Shown piece after piece: positions 1 through 5,704 of a DNA stretch of 6,031 nucleotides. The notes beneath the pieces were generated by a model. That model had not been told where the DNA came from. It made no database searches and was given only the letters and a program-made list of their open reading frames with translations. A program made the translations under genes and the position numbers. Source of the DNA: Oscillospiraceae bacterium (lineage in GTDB: Bacteria; Bacillota; Clostridia; Oscillospirales; Ruminococcaceae); NCBI GenBank assembly GCA_900752625.1, contig CAADWC010000253.1:1-6031 (forward strand), in the 5' to 3' direction. Each line of letters opens with the position of its first letter. The first letter of the stretch is position 1.

Positions 1-121
1 ACAAAAGAAAATAATTTCAAGAAAAATTGTTCTATTACAAAAAATTCCGCTTTTTTCATGCCCAAATATAATTGTAAATATTGAAAAAAGAAACCGGTCA
101 AATCTAAAGCTGCCTCTTTAA

Positions 122-964
122 TCAAGAACGAAACACGCTCCGAAGCTTCGCCAAACTTGACTTAGCTTTACTACGAATTTTCTGCAATGTTCTATGTAAT
201 ATACAACTAATTTTTGATAAAGTATATGAAAGATTGTTGTTTTCAATCTTTACGTACTCAAGTGGGTCTTTAATATGTTTATCAAAATTTATACTACCCC
301 GTGTATGACCGGAGCCGGCGCAACGCTGGAGCTTCAGCAGCTTATGCAGACGCGCCGCTTTTTCCTTTGCTTTGCGGTAAAAGTACAGAATAATATTGAA
401 AAGAAAAAATCTCAGTGTTAGACTAACGGTAACATAGTTATTGTGTCCATGATCTCCGGCAGCACAGATATAATGCTCCCTGGCAAGCGTTCCTGATTCG
501 CCTAACGATTTAACTTTCGATATACAAGTAGCCCTTGAAAGCCCTGTTAAAGCGCTTATCTGATTATATGACGGAAAAGCGCGTCCGCTTTTATTTGCAT
601 AGTGATTAACAACGCAATATACTAATAAGGCAGCTTTACCTTGTGAGTTCAAAATAAAATAAAAAAGCTTGCGGTCTATTCTACTGAATTTCCCCGTCAA
701 GCGTTTTATGAAATATTCATTAGTAGTTCTGTGCCCATTTTTGAAGCGTGATCTCACAGTAACCAAACCTTTATTGTGCAGCTCCCTGATAGCTTTCTGT
801 ATGGTATTAACACAAAACCCTGTTTGCTTTGATAATGTTTCTAATTTGATTTTTACAGAGTCTGTGAAATAGAATCTATTTAAAAGCAATACATATAAAG
901 CAAAGGCAGAAGATGAAAGCCGGTAATCAAAGAGATTGTTTGGGATCATATAATAGCGGTTCAT
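122..964 (-). CDS. Tandem winged-helix DNA-binding protein (HTH_36 / replication-initiator-like)
   Basis: A 280-residue protein with two winged-helix modules. The first (about residues 5-88) opens with MIPNNLFDYRLSSSAFALYV, as in HTH_36 and RepA_N-type proteins, and its helix-turn-helix is ETLSKQTGFCVNTIQKAIRE (42-61) followed by LHNKGLVTV. The second (about 92-165) repeats the plan: GKAALLVYCVV, then YNQISALTGLSRATCISKVK (133-152). Residues 181-196 are unusually hydrophobic (LRFFLFNIILYFY) for a soluble regulator. The rest is basic, with clusters at 197-214 and a Lys/Arg-rich tail (257-280). It probably binds DNA of the element as a regulator or replication initiator; the sequence does not decide which. 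The ATG at 964 has AAAGGGA with seven bases between GGG and the start. It is a separate unit from the operon, which terminates upstream of it. The 121 bases after its stop are AT-rich with no clear terminator. Confidence 0.75.
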   Translation of the reverse strand: MNRYYMIPNNLFDYRLSSSAFALYVLLLNRFYFTDSVKIKLETLSKQTGFCVNTIQKAIRELHNKGLVTVRSRFKNGHRTTNEYFIKRLTGKFSRIDRKLFYFILNSQGKAALLVYCVVNHYANKSGRAFPSYNQISALTGLSRATCISKVKSLGESGTLAREHYICAAGDHGHNNYVTVSLTLRFFLFNIILYFYRKAKEKAARLHKLLKLQRCAGSGHTRGSINFDKHIKDPLEYVKIENNNLSYTLSKISCILHRTLQKIRSKAKSSLAKLRSVFRS

Positions 965-984
965 TTTATTTCCCTTTCATATGT

Positions 985-1012
985 AAAATAATTATTAAAT
1001 GTCACTTTTCAA
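985..1012 (-). promoter_or_regulatory. Possible promoter of the winged-helix gene
   Basis: On the minus strand TTGAAA (1012-1007) is followed after 16 bases by TATTTT (990-985). The start would fall near 978, just upstream of the AAAGGGA ribosome binding site, giving a very short leader. The -35 box is one base from the -35 of the plus-strand promoter, so the two would be back to back. The -10 is weak and the call is tentative. Confidence 0.3.
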
Positions 1013-1013
1013 G

Positions 1014-1042
1014 TTGACTTATAAAAGAAAATGTGGTATTAT
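1014..1042 (+). promoter_or_regulatory. Near-consensus sigma-A promoter with extended -10, plus strand
   Basis: TTGACT (1014-1019) and TATTAT (1037-1042) are separated by exactly 17 bases, and TGG (1034-1036) directly before the -10 gives an extended -10 (TGnTATTAT). Each hexamer matches five of six consensus bases. Transcription would begin near 1049 and run right, opposite to all protein genes in the window, towards the hairpin at 1199-1236. In an AT-rich region some chance matches are expected, but the joint fit of both boxes, spacing and TG motif is unusual. Confidence 0.62.
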
Positions 1043-1090
1043 TTAAGCAGTGAGAAGGTACACTTTTATTTCATTTCCTATAGTAAAAAA

Positions 1091-1174
1091 ATGGGTGTTG
1101 CTTATATAACCTATGATTTACGCAAACAAAAAAACTCCCTTTATGGGGTTTTGGGAGATGTTTTGGTCTGCTAA
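1091..1174 (+). CDS. Possible 27-residue peptide or remnant gene
   Basis: An ATG at 1091 opens 27 codons ending at TAA (1172-1174). It lies about 42 bases downstream of the predicted start of the plus-strand transcript. The peptide begins MGVAYITYDLRK and continues NSLYGVLGDV. A first strand of the form hxYDL followed by a LY motif recalls small Cas2/VapD-like ferredoxin-fold proteins, which are about 90 residues long, so this could be a truncated relic. There is no Shine-Dalgarno sequence close to the ATG; the nearest purine run (GAGAAGG, 1052-1058) is more than 30 bases away. The segment also holds the hairpin that probably terminates the minus-strand operon. It may be fortuitous. Confidence 0.2.
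   Translation: MGVAYITYDLRKQKNSLYGVLGDVLVC
1128..1157 (-). terminator. Second terminator of the transfer operon
   Basis: Read on the minus strand, CTCCC (1157-1153) pairs with GGGAG (1139-1135) and is followed immediately by seven T (1134-1128) and then GTTTG. The stem is short but GC-rich with a 13-base loop, and it lies about 80 bases beyond the Big_2 gene's stop. Together with the hairpin at 1199-1236 it forms a tandem stop that separates the operon from the winged-helix gene. Confidence 0.6.
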
Positions 1175-1198
1175 ACCATGTGTATTTTCAAAAACTGA

Positions 1199-1236
1199 TC
1201 GGCTGTTTCGGTAGGAGGAAACAGCCGAATTTTTTA
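1199..1236. terminator. Perfect 11-bp hairpin, probably bidirectional terminator
   Basis: Bases 1199-1209 (TCGGCTGTTTC) pair perfectly with 1218-1228 (GAAACAGCCGA) around an 8-base loop. On the plus strand it is followed by A and six T (1230-1235), a classic intrinsic terminator. On the minus strand, directly after the Big_2 gene's stop codon, the T-run (five T, 1194-1190) starts four bases beyond the stem, so termination in that direction is likely but less ideal. Confidence 0.75.
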
Positions 1237-2415
1237 TTCTACAGTTACCATACAAGAAGCGGACAGTCCGCCGTCTTGAGATGTAGCAGTAATAATTGCT
1301 TTCCCTTCGCTATACGCCGTGATCCTTCCGTTGCTGTCAACAGCAGCTATATCCGGTCTGTTGCTGCTCCAGTAAACCTTTTTATTTTCAGCATTTTCTG
1401 GAGTTATTATTGCCGATATGCTTACAGATTTATTGACTGACAATATAACGTTATTTGCTGCATACCCAGTATTCAGACTTATTCCTGTTACATTTATTAC
1501 TGATTTTTGAGTAGTTGTTGCAGCTTTCATAGTAGTAGTCGTTGTAATCGCCGACTGTGTTGTTGTGTTGACGTTATTTCCACTACTGATGCTGTTCAAC
1601 GTCTGCTGTGTAATAATGCTCTTTTTTGTCGTTGTAGACTTATCTGTATCATTCTTTGTAGTTGTGGTTGTCTTTTTCGTAGTTGTAGCTTTTGTCGTAG
1701 TAGTTGTCGTGATCGCCACTGATGAGGTTGTTGTAACCGGAGCCGAAGATATAAGCGTCGGCTGCCATGTTACAACGACCGGAGCGGCCGTTGTCTGTGA
1801 GATATCTGAAGAAGTTTCAGCTTTTACAGAAACATCGCCATTTGTTTGATTTAAAAATAAAGCTACTGCAAAAACGACAACAATGACTAACGACATACAA
1901 GAACTGAGTATAACGACCTGCTTTTTGTTTAAGCGCGAAAAAATATTTTTCTTTTCAATCTTTTCCGTCTCCTTATTTTCATCACTTCCGTTTACAAGTT
2001 CCGGAAAAAGTCTGATCCAGCCTAAAGCATCCATACCGTCAGTTAAGCAGCGCTCAAGCTCTCTGCATTGCTCCTGCTCGTCTTCAGCAGTAACTATATT
2101 CAGTATGTCAAGCTTTAATATTGATTTCAGAAAATCGGCAGAGCGTGTTTTTGATCCCGGATATATAAAAATGATGGATGTATCCTTATATATAATTAAA
2201 AACTGCTCCACCAGATCCGACAGATCTTCGTCACTTTCTGAAATGCAGCTTCGCTGAAGAATTATTCTTTTGCAGTGTTTGTGCAGCTGCATATCTTTTT
2301 TCAAAAAATTTTGAAAAGAATAGCTGTTTCTGATCGTTTTTATTTCAAAGTCACACTCAGCGCAGTTCTGGAGTGTTTTTTGAAATTGCAGATCAACTAT
2401 AGCTAATGTTTGCAT
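1234..2415 (-). CDS. Membrane protein with receiver-like N-terminus, Thr-rich stalk and Big_2 Ig-like domain
   Basis: A 393-residue protein with four parts. Residues 2-128 form an alternating strand/helix domain (strands such as TLAIVDL, KRIILQRS, TSIIFIYPG, ILNIVTA) resembling atypical receiver domains of the CpaE/TadZ kind. A basic stretch (KKNIFSRLNKK) precedes a membrane segment at 167-188. A Thr-rich stalk follows (about 198-305; 39 of 110 residues are Thr, with interspersed Lys). The C-terminus (306-393) is a bacterial Ig-like Big_2 domain: VTGISLN, ITPENAENKKVYWSSN, IAAVDSNGRITAYSEGKAIITAT and CMVTV. The predicted topology is cytosolic N-terminus and surface C-terminus, without a signal peptide. 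Function unknown; a surface contact or wall-spanning role in mating is an inference. Two Met codons lie six bases apart (2421 and 2415); AAGGAG is three bases before the first and nine before the second, so I chose the second. The gene begins about 25 to 30 bases after the M23-like gene's stop and is last in the operon. Confidence 0.8.
   Translation of the reverse strand: MQTLAIVDLQFQKTLQNCAECDFEIKTIRNSYSFQNFLKKDMQLHKHCKRIILQRSCISESDEDLSDLVEQFLIIYKDTSIIFIYPGSKTRSADFLKSILKLDILNIVTAEDEQEQCRELERCLTDGMDALGWIRLFPELVNGSDENKETEKIEKKNIFSRLNKKQVVILSSCMSLVIVVVFAVALFLNQTNGDVSVKAETSSDISQTTAAPVVVTWQPTLISSAPVTTTSSVAITTTTTTKATTTKKTTTTTKNDTDKSTTTKKSIITQQTLNSISSGNNVNTTTQSAITTTTTMKAATTTQKSVINVTGISLNTGYAANNVILSVNKSVSISAIITPENAENKKVYWSSNRPDIAAVDSNGRITAYSEGKAIITATSQDGGLSASCMVTVE
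1504..1717. repeat. Imperfect direct repeat in the Thr-rich stalk coding region
   Basis: Two related units of about 45-49 bases, at 1504-1552 and 1673-1717, encode similar Thr clusters (AITTTTTMKAATTTQK and AITTTTTTTKATTTKK). Both end, on the plus strand, in a run of GTAGT/GTCGT triplets followed by ATCGCC. They are best explained by internal duplication of the stalk; the triplet-like composition makes the tract prone to length change. Confidence 0.6.
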
Positions 2416-2445
2416 TTGCATTATCTCCTTTTTTCAATACTAATG

Positions 2446-3180
2446 TTACTCTGTATTACCGACAATAACAACATTATCCCAATGATGCTTTATAATTTCC
2501 TCGTCAAATTCTTTTTCGCCTATGAACGGCAGAGGATCGATAGGCTCATAATCATAATCTCCATACATTTGAAAGCAGAAAATCATAGTTGCATGATCTT
2601 CATCAGCAGTAAGAGCATGGCCTATAATTTCTCCCTGCTCTACACTGTCGCCGACTTCAACGTGTTCAGCGCTCATATCCACAGCCCAGTACTTACTGTA
2701 CAAATACCAGTTTGCCTGGTCATCTTCCGGAGCTTCGTGTTCAACAACAATATACCAACCTCCGAGCGCTTCGGACGAATCGATCTCGACTACCTCGCCG
2801 TCGGCAATAGCATAAAGATTATCTCCATCGCAGTTATATGTAAGATAGTCAAGAGTCCGTCCATTTACTTCATCGCCGAAGTAGTGCTGTATTGTACGGT
2901 TGATAGGCATACCAAAATCGTATCCTTCAAGCACAGTCTGATCTTGCTGAATAAGATCCGGCCGTATCTGCTGTATGATATACAGCTCCTCTGCCGGGGT
3001 TCCTTCAAGCAGCAAATGCTCTTTGATCCATTCGGCCGGCATAGATAAAGCAGTCGCTATAAGTATAATTATAAAAAGAGGAAACAACATTATCAAAGCT
3101 ATAATCGCTATTGTAGCATTTCTCCCAGCATGACCGTTATCTTGCTGCATTAATCTTATAATCAGCAGATACTTACTCAT
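2446..3180 (-). CDS. Membrane-anchored M23/LytM-like protein, apparently catalytically inactive
   Basis: A 244-residue protein with a short cytosolic start, one membrane segment (about residues 22-46) and an extracytoplasmic domain. Residues about 85-220 follow the M23 (LytM) metallopeptidase fold: YAIADGEVVEID (123-134), YLYSKYW (159-165), VEVGDSVEQGEIIGHA (174-189) and PIDPLPFIG (213-221) line up with the family's AxxxGxV, YxHL, VxxGxxVxxGqxIG and DPxxY/F blocks. The zinc ligands are not visible: the HxxxD region reads GRTLDYLTY (107-115), and the HxH position reads IFCFQM (200-205). The protein therefore probably does not cut peptidoglycan and may be a structural or scaffold part of the transfer apparatus in the cell wall. 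It starts two bases after the ATPase stop, with AGGAGG nine bases before the ATG, inside the ATPase coding end. Fold assignment is by motif order; a search could move it to another duplicated hybrid motif family. Confidence 0.72.
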   Translation of the reverse strand: MSKYLLIIRLMQQDNGHAGRNATIAIIALIMLFPLFIIILIATALSMPAEWIKEHLLLEGTPAEELYIIQQIRPDLIQQDQTVLEGYDFGMPINRTIQHYFGDEVNGRTLDYLTYNCDGDNLYAIADGEVVEIDSSEALGGWYIVVEHEAPEDDQANWYLYSKYWAVDMSAEHVEVGDSVEQGEIIGHALTADEDHATMIFCFQMYGDYDYEPIDPLPFIGEKEFDEEIIKHHWDNVVIVGNTE

Positions 3181-3182
3181 TA

Positions 3183-5003
3183 TTATCTGCCTCCTGCCGT
3201 TCCCATCATATCAAACTTGTAGTCGGGTATCTCAAATCGAACGCCAAGCCGTTTGGCACCTGCAAGAAAAAGCGCCTGGCCTCTTTTCTTTTTCAATAAT
3301 AATTCTTCTTCAGCCTCTGTCAGGTTATATAGCTGTTTAAGCTCAAGTAGGTTCTGACCGTCCGTTCCGAACAAAACCTTATAGCAAGGTATATCTAACA
3401 TTGCCTGTCCGTACATTTTAATATCAGGATCAAGGAAATCCACTACGCTATGAGATATTATCGCAATTCCCGCCTCATATTTTCTATCTTGTTTCATAGA
3501 GTTTCTGTGCCATGCAAGCGATTGTGGAACGCTTCGATCGATCGAAAGATACGCTTCGTCCTCATAAAGTAAGACCTTAGTTGTTCTGTCTTTTGTCATT
3601 TGCTCCCAGCACCATGTGAGAATGTTGAAATATTGAGTACGTTTAACAATATCGGATGTTGTCTGCAGGGCTTTGGTGTTAAGCACGATAACATCTGCGT
3701 CTGTATCGAGGGTAGTGTGACCGTTCCAAATGAAGCTGTCCGAGCCTTCTGCAATATCCGTAAGCAGCTCTACAAGTTCGCGGTAGTCCTTGTCGCCTCC
3801 GCTTTCCTCAAGCTTTTGCTTAAGCAGCCTGTGAAGATCTGAAAAAATCGGGAAATCAGTATGCGACAGCTGTGTAACGTCGGTGTTCCATGTTATGTTG
3901 AACTGACTGTACAGCTCGATTATTGTCTTTTTCAATAATGATTTCTGGATCATAGTCAGGTCAGGAAGATACATTGAAAAGAAAATTTCAAGAGTTTTAA
4001 TGTGAAGCGCAAGATCTCCCATGCCGTTTCCCTCATCTATGTATAAGCGATTTTCCTCATTGTCCTCGTCTTTTGGTACAGGGCGCACCTCAAGAGGATT
4101 TATTTTTGTATTTCCGCCGCCCAGGTTGATAACCACGCCGCCCATACTGATTGCAAGCTCAACATATTCCGCGTCAGGATCTATAAAAATTTGCTTTACT
4201 CCATTCTTAAACTGAGTGATAGCCAATGCTTTTATAAAAGCAGATTTACCCTGTCCTGCCTGTCCCATTATTACTATGTTAGAATTAGTTCTGTCACCGC
4301 CTCTGAGCCAAAAATCAAGCATTATAATATTGTTATCAAGAGATTTAGCAAAATAATCTCCATTATCATCTGAAAAACCAGAGGAGCTGAAAGGAAAACC
4401 TCCGATCAGAGTTGTCAGCGGTACAATTCGGTTACTTATCTGGTTAATCTCCGTATCTAAGGTGTAGGTGGGGACGCATTGCTTAAGTATTTTATCCTGC
4501 CTTCTTGAAGCCAGGCGCGTCTTTATTCCCATTCCGGAAAGTATTGATTTTGCACGCCTGGAAGCTCGCTGAAGCTCTTTGTCGTTCTGAGCAAGCGTAA
4601 GAAAGGTTATTCCCATTTGGCAGACTGAAATGCCCTCGTTGTCGATTTCTTGCATTAACTTTCTGCTGTCGTTTGCAGCTGTTTCGGCTCGCTGCTGCTT
4701 TAAAGGGTTATTGCTTTCTGCCGCCTCGTTTTCTTTATTGATGATATTTCTGTTAAGTGCGTCTAAAAACTCTGACTCGTCTACCGGCGACACGCCTATG
4801 CTTACAACGGAATTTTCCATATTCACTATTTTTGTAAGCCATCCATAATCGAGTTTTCCAGGGTATCTCGAAACAACATATCCTTCCCCCTTATATCCGG
4901 ATATTTCAATGTCCTTTATGTTGTTAACTAAAGATTGAGGCGATATAACGTTGACAATTGAATTATTGATCCGCTCATCTGTTAAGGTCTTTTTCTTTTT
5001 CAA
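3183..5003 (-). CDS. VirB4/TrsE-like conjugative transfer ATPase
   Basis: A 606-residue ATPase that would power assembly of, or substrate movement through, the conjugation channel at the cytoplasmic membrane. Residues 247-254 are a textbook Walker A (GQAGQGKS). Residues 272-280 (IFIDPDAEY) match the conserved strand after Walker A in VirB4 proteins. Residues 477-484 (VLLYEDEA) are Walker B with the catalytic Asp-Glu pair. QDRKYEAG (505-512) fits the region that holds the family's arginine, and AIISHSVVDF (514-523) occupies the usual sensor position. There are no membrane segments; a Lys-rich start is followed by an N-terminal domain to about residue 200. It is shorter than a full VirB4 (about 800 residues), and the missing N-terminal part resembles the upstream gene product. 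The start is TTG at 5003, supported by a perfect AGGAGGT seven bases upstream; the first in-frame ATG would be at residue 62. The downstream gene starts two bases after the stop. Confidence 0.93.
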   Translation of the reverse strand: MKKKKTLTDERINNSIVNVISPQSLVNNIKDIEISGYKGEGYVVSRYPGKLDYGWLTKIVNMENSVVSIGVSPVDESEFLDALNRNIINKENEAAESNNPLKQQRAETAANDSRKLMQEIDNEGISVCQMGITFLTLAQNDKELQRASRRAKSILSGMGIKTRLASRRQDKILKQCVPTYTLDTEINQISNRIVPLTTLIGGFPFSSSGFSDDNGDYFAKSLDNNIIMLDFWLRGGDRTNSNIVIMGQAGQGKSAFIKALAITQFKNGVKQIFIDPDAEYVELAISMGGVVINLGGGNTKINPLEVRPVPKDEDNEENRLYIDEGNGMGDLALHIKTLEIFFSMYLPDLTMIQKSLLKKTIIELYSQFNITWNTDVTQLSHTDFPIFSDLHRLLKQKLEESGGDKDYRELVELLTDIAEGSDSFIWNGHTTLDTDADVIVLNTKALQTTSDIVKRTQYFNILTWCWEQMTKDRTTKVLLYEDEAYLSIDRSVPQSLAWHRNSMKQDRKYEAGIAIISHSVVDFLDPDIKMYGQAMLDIPCYKVLFGTDGQNLLELKQLYNLTEAEEELLLKKKRGQALFLAGAKRLGVRFEIPDYKFDMMGTAGGR

Positions 5004-5018
5004 ATTTATTACCTCCTA
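5001..5018 (-). promoter_or_regulatory. Ribosome binding site that decides the TTG start of the VirB4-like gene
   Basis: AGGAGGT (5017-5011) lies seven bases before the TTG codon at 5003-5001, and its first two bases are shared with the TAG stop (5018-5016) of the preceding gene. Full complementarity to the 16S rRNA end and ideal spacing make the TTG the true start and suggest that ribosomes finishing the TrsD-like protein reinitiate on the ATPase. Confidence 0.85.
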
Positions 5019-5687
5019 TCTCCTGATCATTGGCAGTACGGCCGACCGGTCATCATATATCTCATCTTTAACAGATGGATTGAATATCAAATTGCAAAGC
5101 TGTATTATCTCCTGTCGGTTAAGCAGCTGAGTTTCAATTTTTCTGCTGTCGTTCCAGTGATTTATAAAGTCGTCACGGTCTTTTTGATAGTCATCTTCAA
5201 CCCTACTCCATGTTACTATATAGAATTTCTTTTCAACCATTGTACCGGAAGCAACCATACCGTTTATATAATTTATTTCATTTGAAATTATAAGCTTGCG
5301 TATGTCCGAACCCGTGCGTTTCTGCTCGCTTAAATTATCAAGATACGGCTGTACGTTAAACGGCTGAGGAACAGCAAGAAGCTTATACGGAGTTCTGATC
5401 GAAGACAATGAACCGGAAACGCTTTTTACAAACTCAGTTCTCTCTCTTTTCGTCATCAAATCAGTATTCACCGGAGAAACCCTGAAAACTGAAATTATAT
5501 ATCCGTCTCTTGTATAGATAGCGTCGTCTATATCTATAACATTTGTCCATATGTTTGTTGACATTTTTCTGGCCGATTCTTCTTTTGCTGTTCGCCGTGG
5601 CAATATTATTTTATTGTACAAAATATATGAGGCGTATATCAAAAGACATACGCCCAGCATTATTACTGATATAACGGTATTATTCAT
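5016..5687 (-). CDS. TrsD/TraD-like membrane protein resembling the VirB4 N-terminal region
   Basis: Likely a component of the conjugative type IV secretion system at the inner face of the membrane, partnering the VirB4-like ATPase encoded next. The 223-residue product has one N-terminal membrane segment (about residues 4-24), a basic stop-transfer stretch (NKIILPRR), and a soluble domain (about 48-205). The pattern VIDIDDAIYTRDGYIISVFRVSPVN and the following helix resemble the N-terminal domain of VirB4/TrbE proteins. Size, topology and position match TrsD/TraD proteins of Gram-positive plasmids such as pSK41 and pIP501; I assign this from memory of the families, not by search. The frame can be extended to a TTG at 5702, but the ATG at 5687 is preferred: AAAGGA lies six bases before it, while the TTG lacks a ribosome binding site. 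The stop codon TAG overlaps the ribosome binding site of the ATPase gene, implying translational coupling. Confidence 0.8.
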   Translation of the reverse strand: MNNTVISVIMLGVCLLIYASYILYNKIILPRRTAKEESARKMSTNIWTNVIDIDDAIYTRDGYIISVFRVSPVNTDLMTKRERTEFVKSVSGSLSSIRTPYKLLAVPQPFNVQPYLDNLSEQKRTGSDIRKLIISNEINYINGMVASGTMVEKKFYIVTWSRVEDDYQKDRDDFINHWNDSRKIETQLLNRQEIIQLCNLIFNPSVKDEIYDDRSAVLPMIRR

Positions 5688-5704
5688 ATCTGTTCCTTTC
5701 AATC

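Larger units (their letters stand above)
1049..1236 (+). ncRNA. Candidate small RNA, convergent with the operon's 3' end
   Basis: The segment is defined by the plus-strand promoter at 1014-1042 and the perfect hairpin plus T-run ending at 1235, giving a transcript of about 187 nt. It would be complementary to the operon's 3' untranslated tail and only touches the last codon region of the Big_2 gene. Its terminal hairpin shows a purine loop, GGTAGGAG. It contains a 27-codon open frame (1091-1174) with no good ribosome binding site, so it could be a noncoding RNA, a small mRNA or simply a chance pairing of promoter and bidirectional terminator. No known RNA family was recognised. Confidence 0.35.

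Noticed and set aside
39..56. Six A, TTCCGC, six T as a terminator for the winged-helix gene
   Set aside because: The stem would be only A-T pairs and too weak for an intrinsic terminator, and it lies about 65 bases beyond the stop.
1180..1440. 86-codon plus-strand frame across the terminator
   Set aside because: It runs through the hairpin and then antisense through the Big_2 domain; no ribosome binding site or recognisable product.
1504..1717. CRISPR-like or regulatory repeat array
   Set aside because: Only two imperfect units with triplet periodicity inside a coding frame; explained by Thr-rich protein repeats.
1565..1849. Plus-strand frame rich in Val and Phe that looks like a membrane protein
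   Set aside because: It is the antisense reading of the Thr/Lys-rich stalk: ACN threonine codons read backwards give Val-type codons, so the hydrophobicity is an artefact.
2410..3048. 212-codon plus-strand open frame opposite the M23-like gene
   Set aside because: It is fully antisense to a gene with a clear ribosome binding site, domain pattern and operon position, and its own product shows no recognisable domain.
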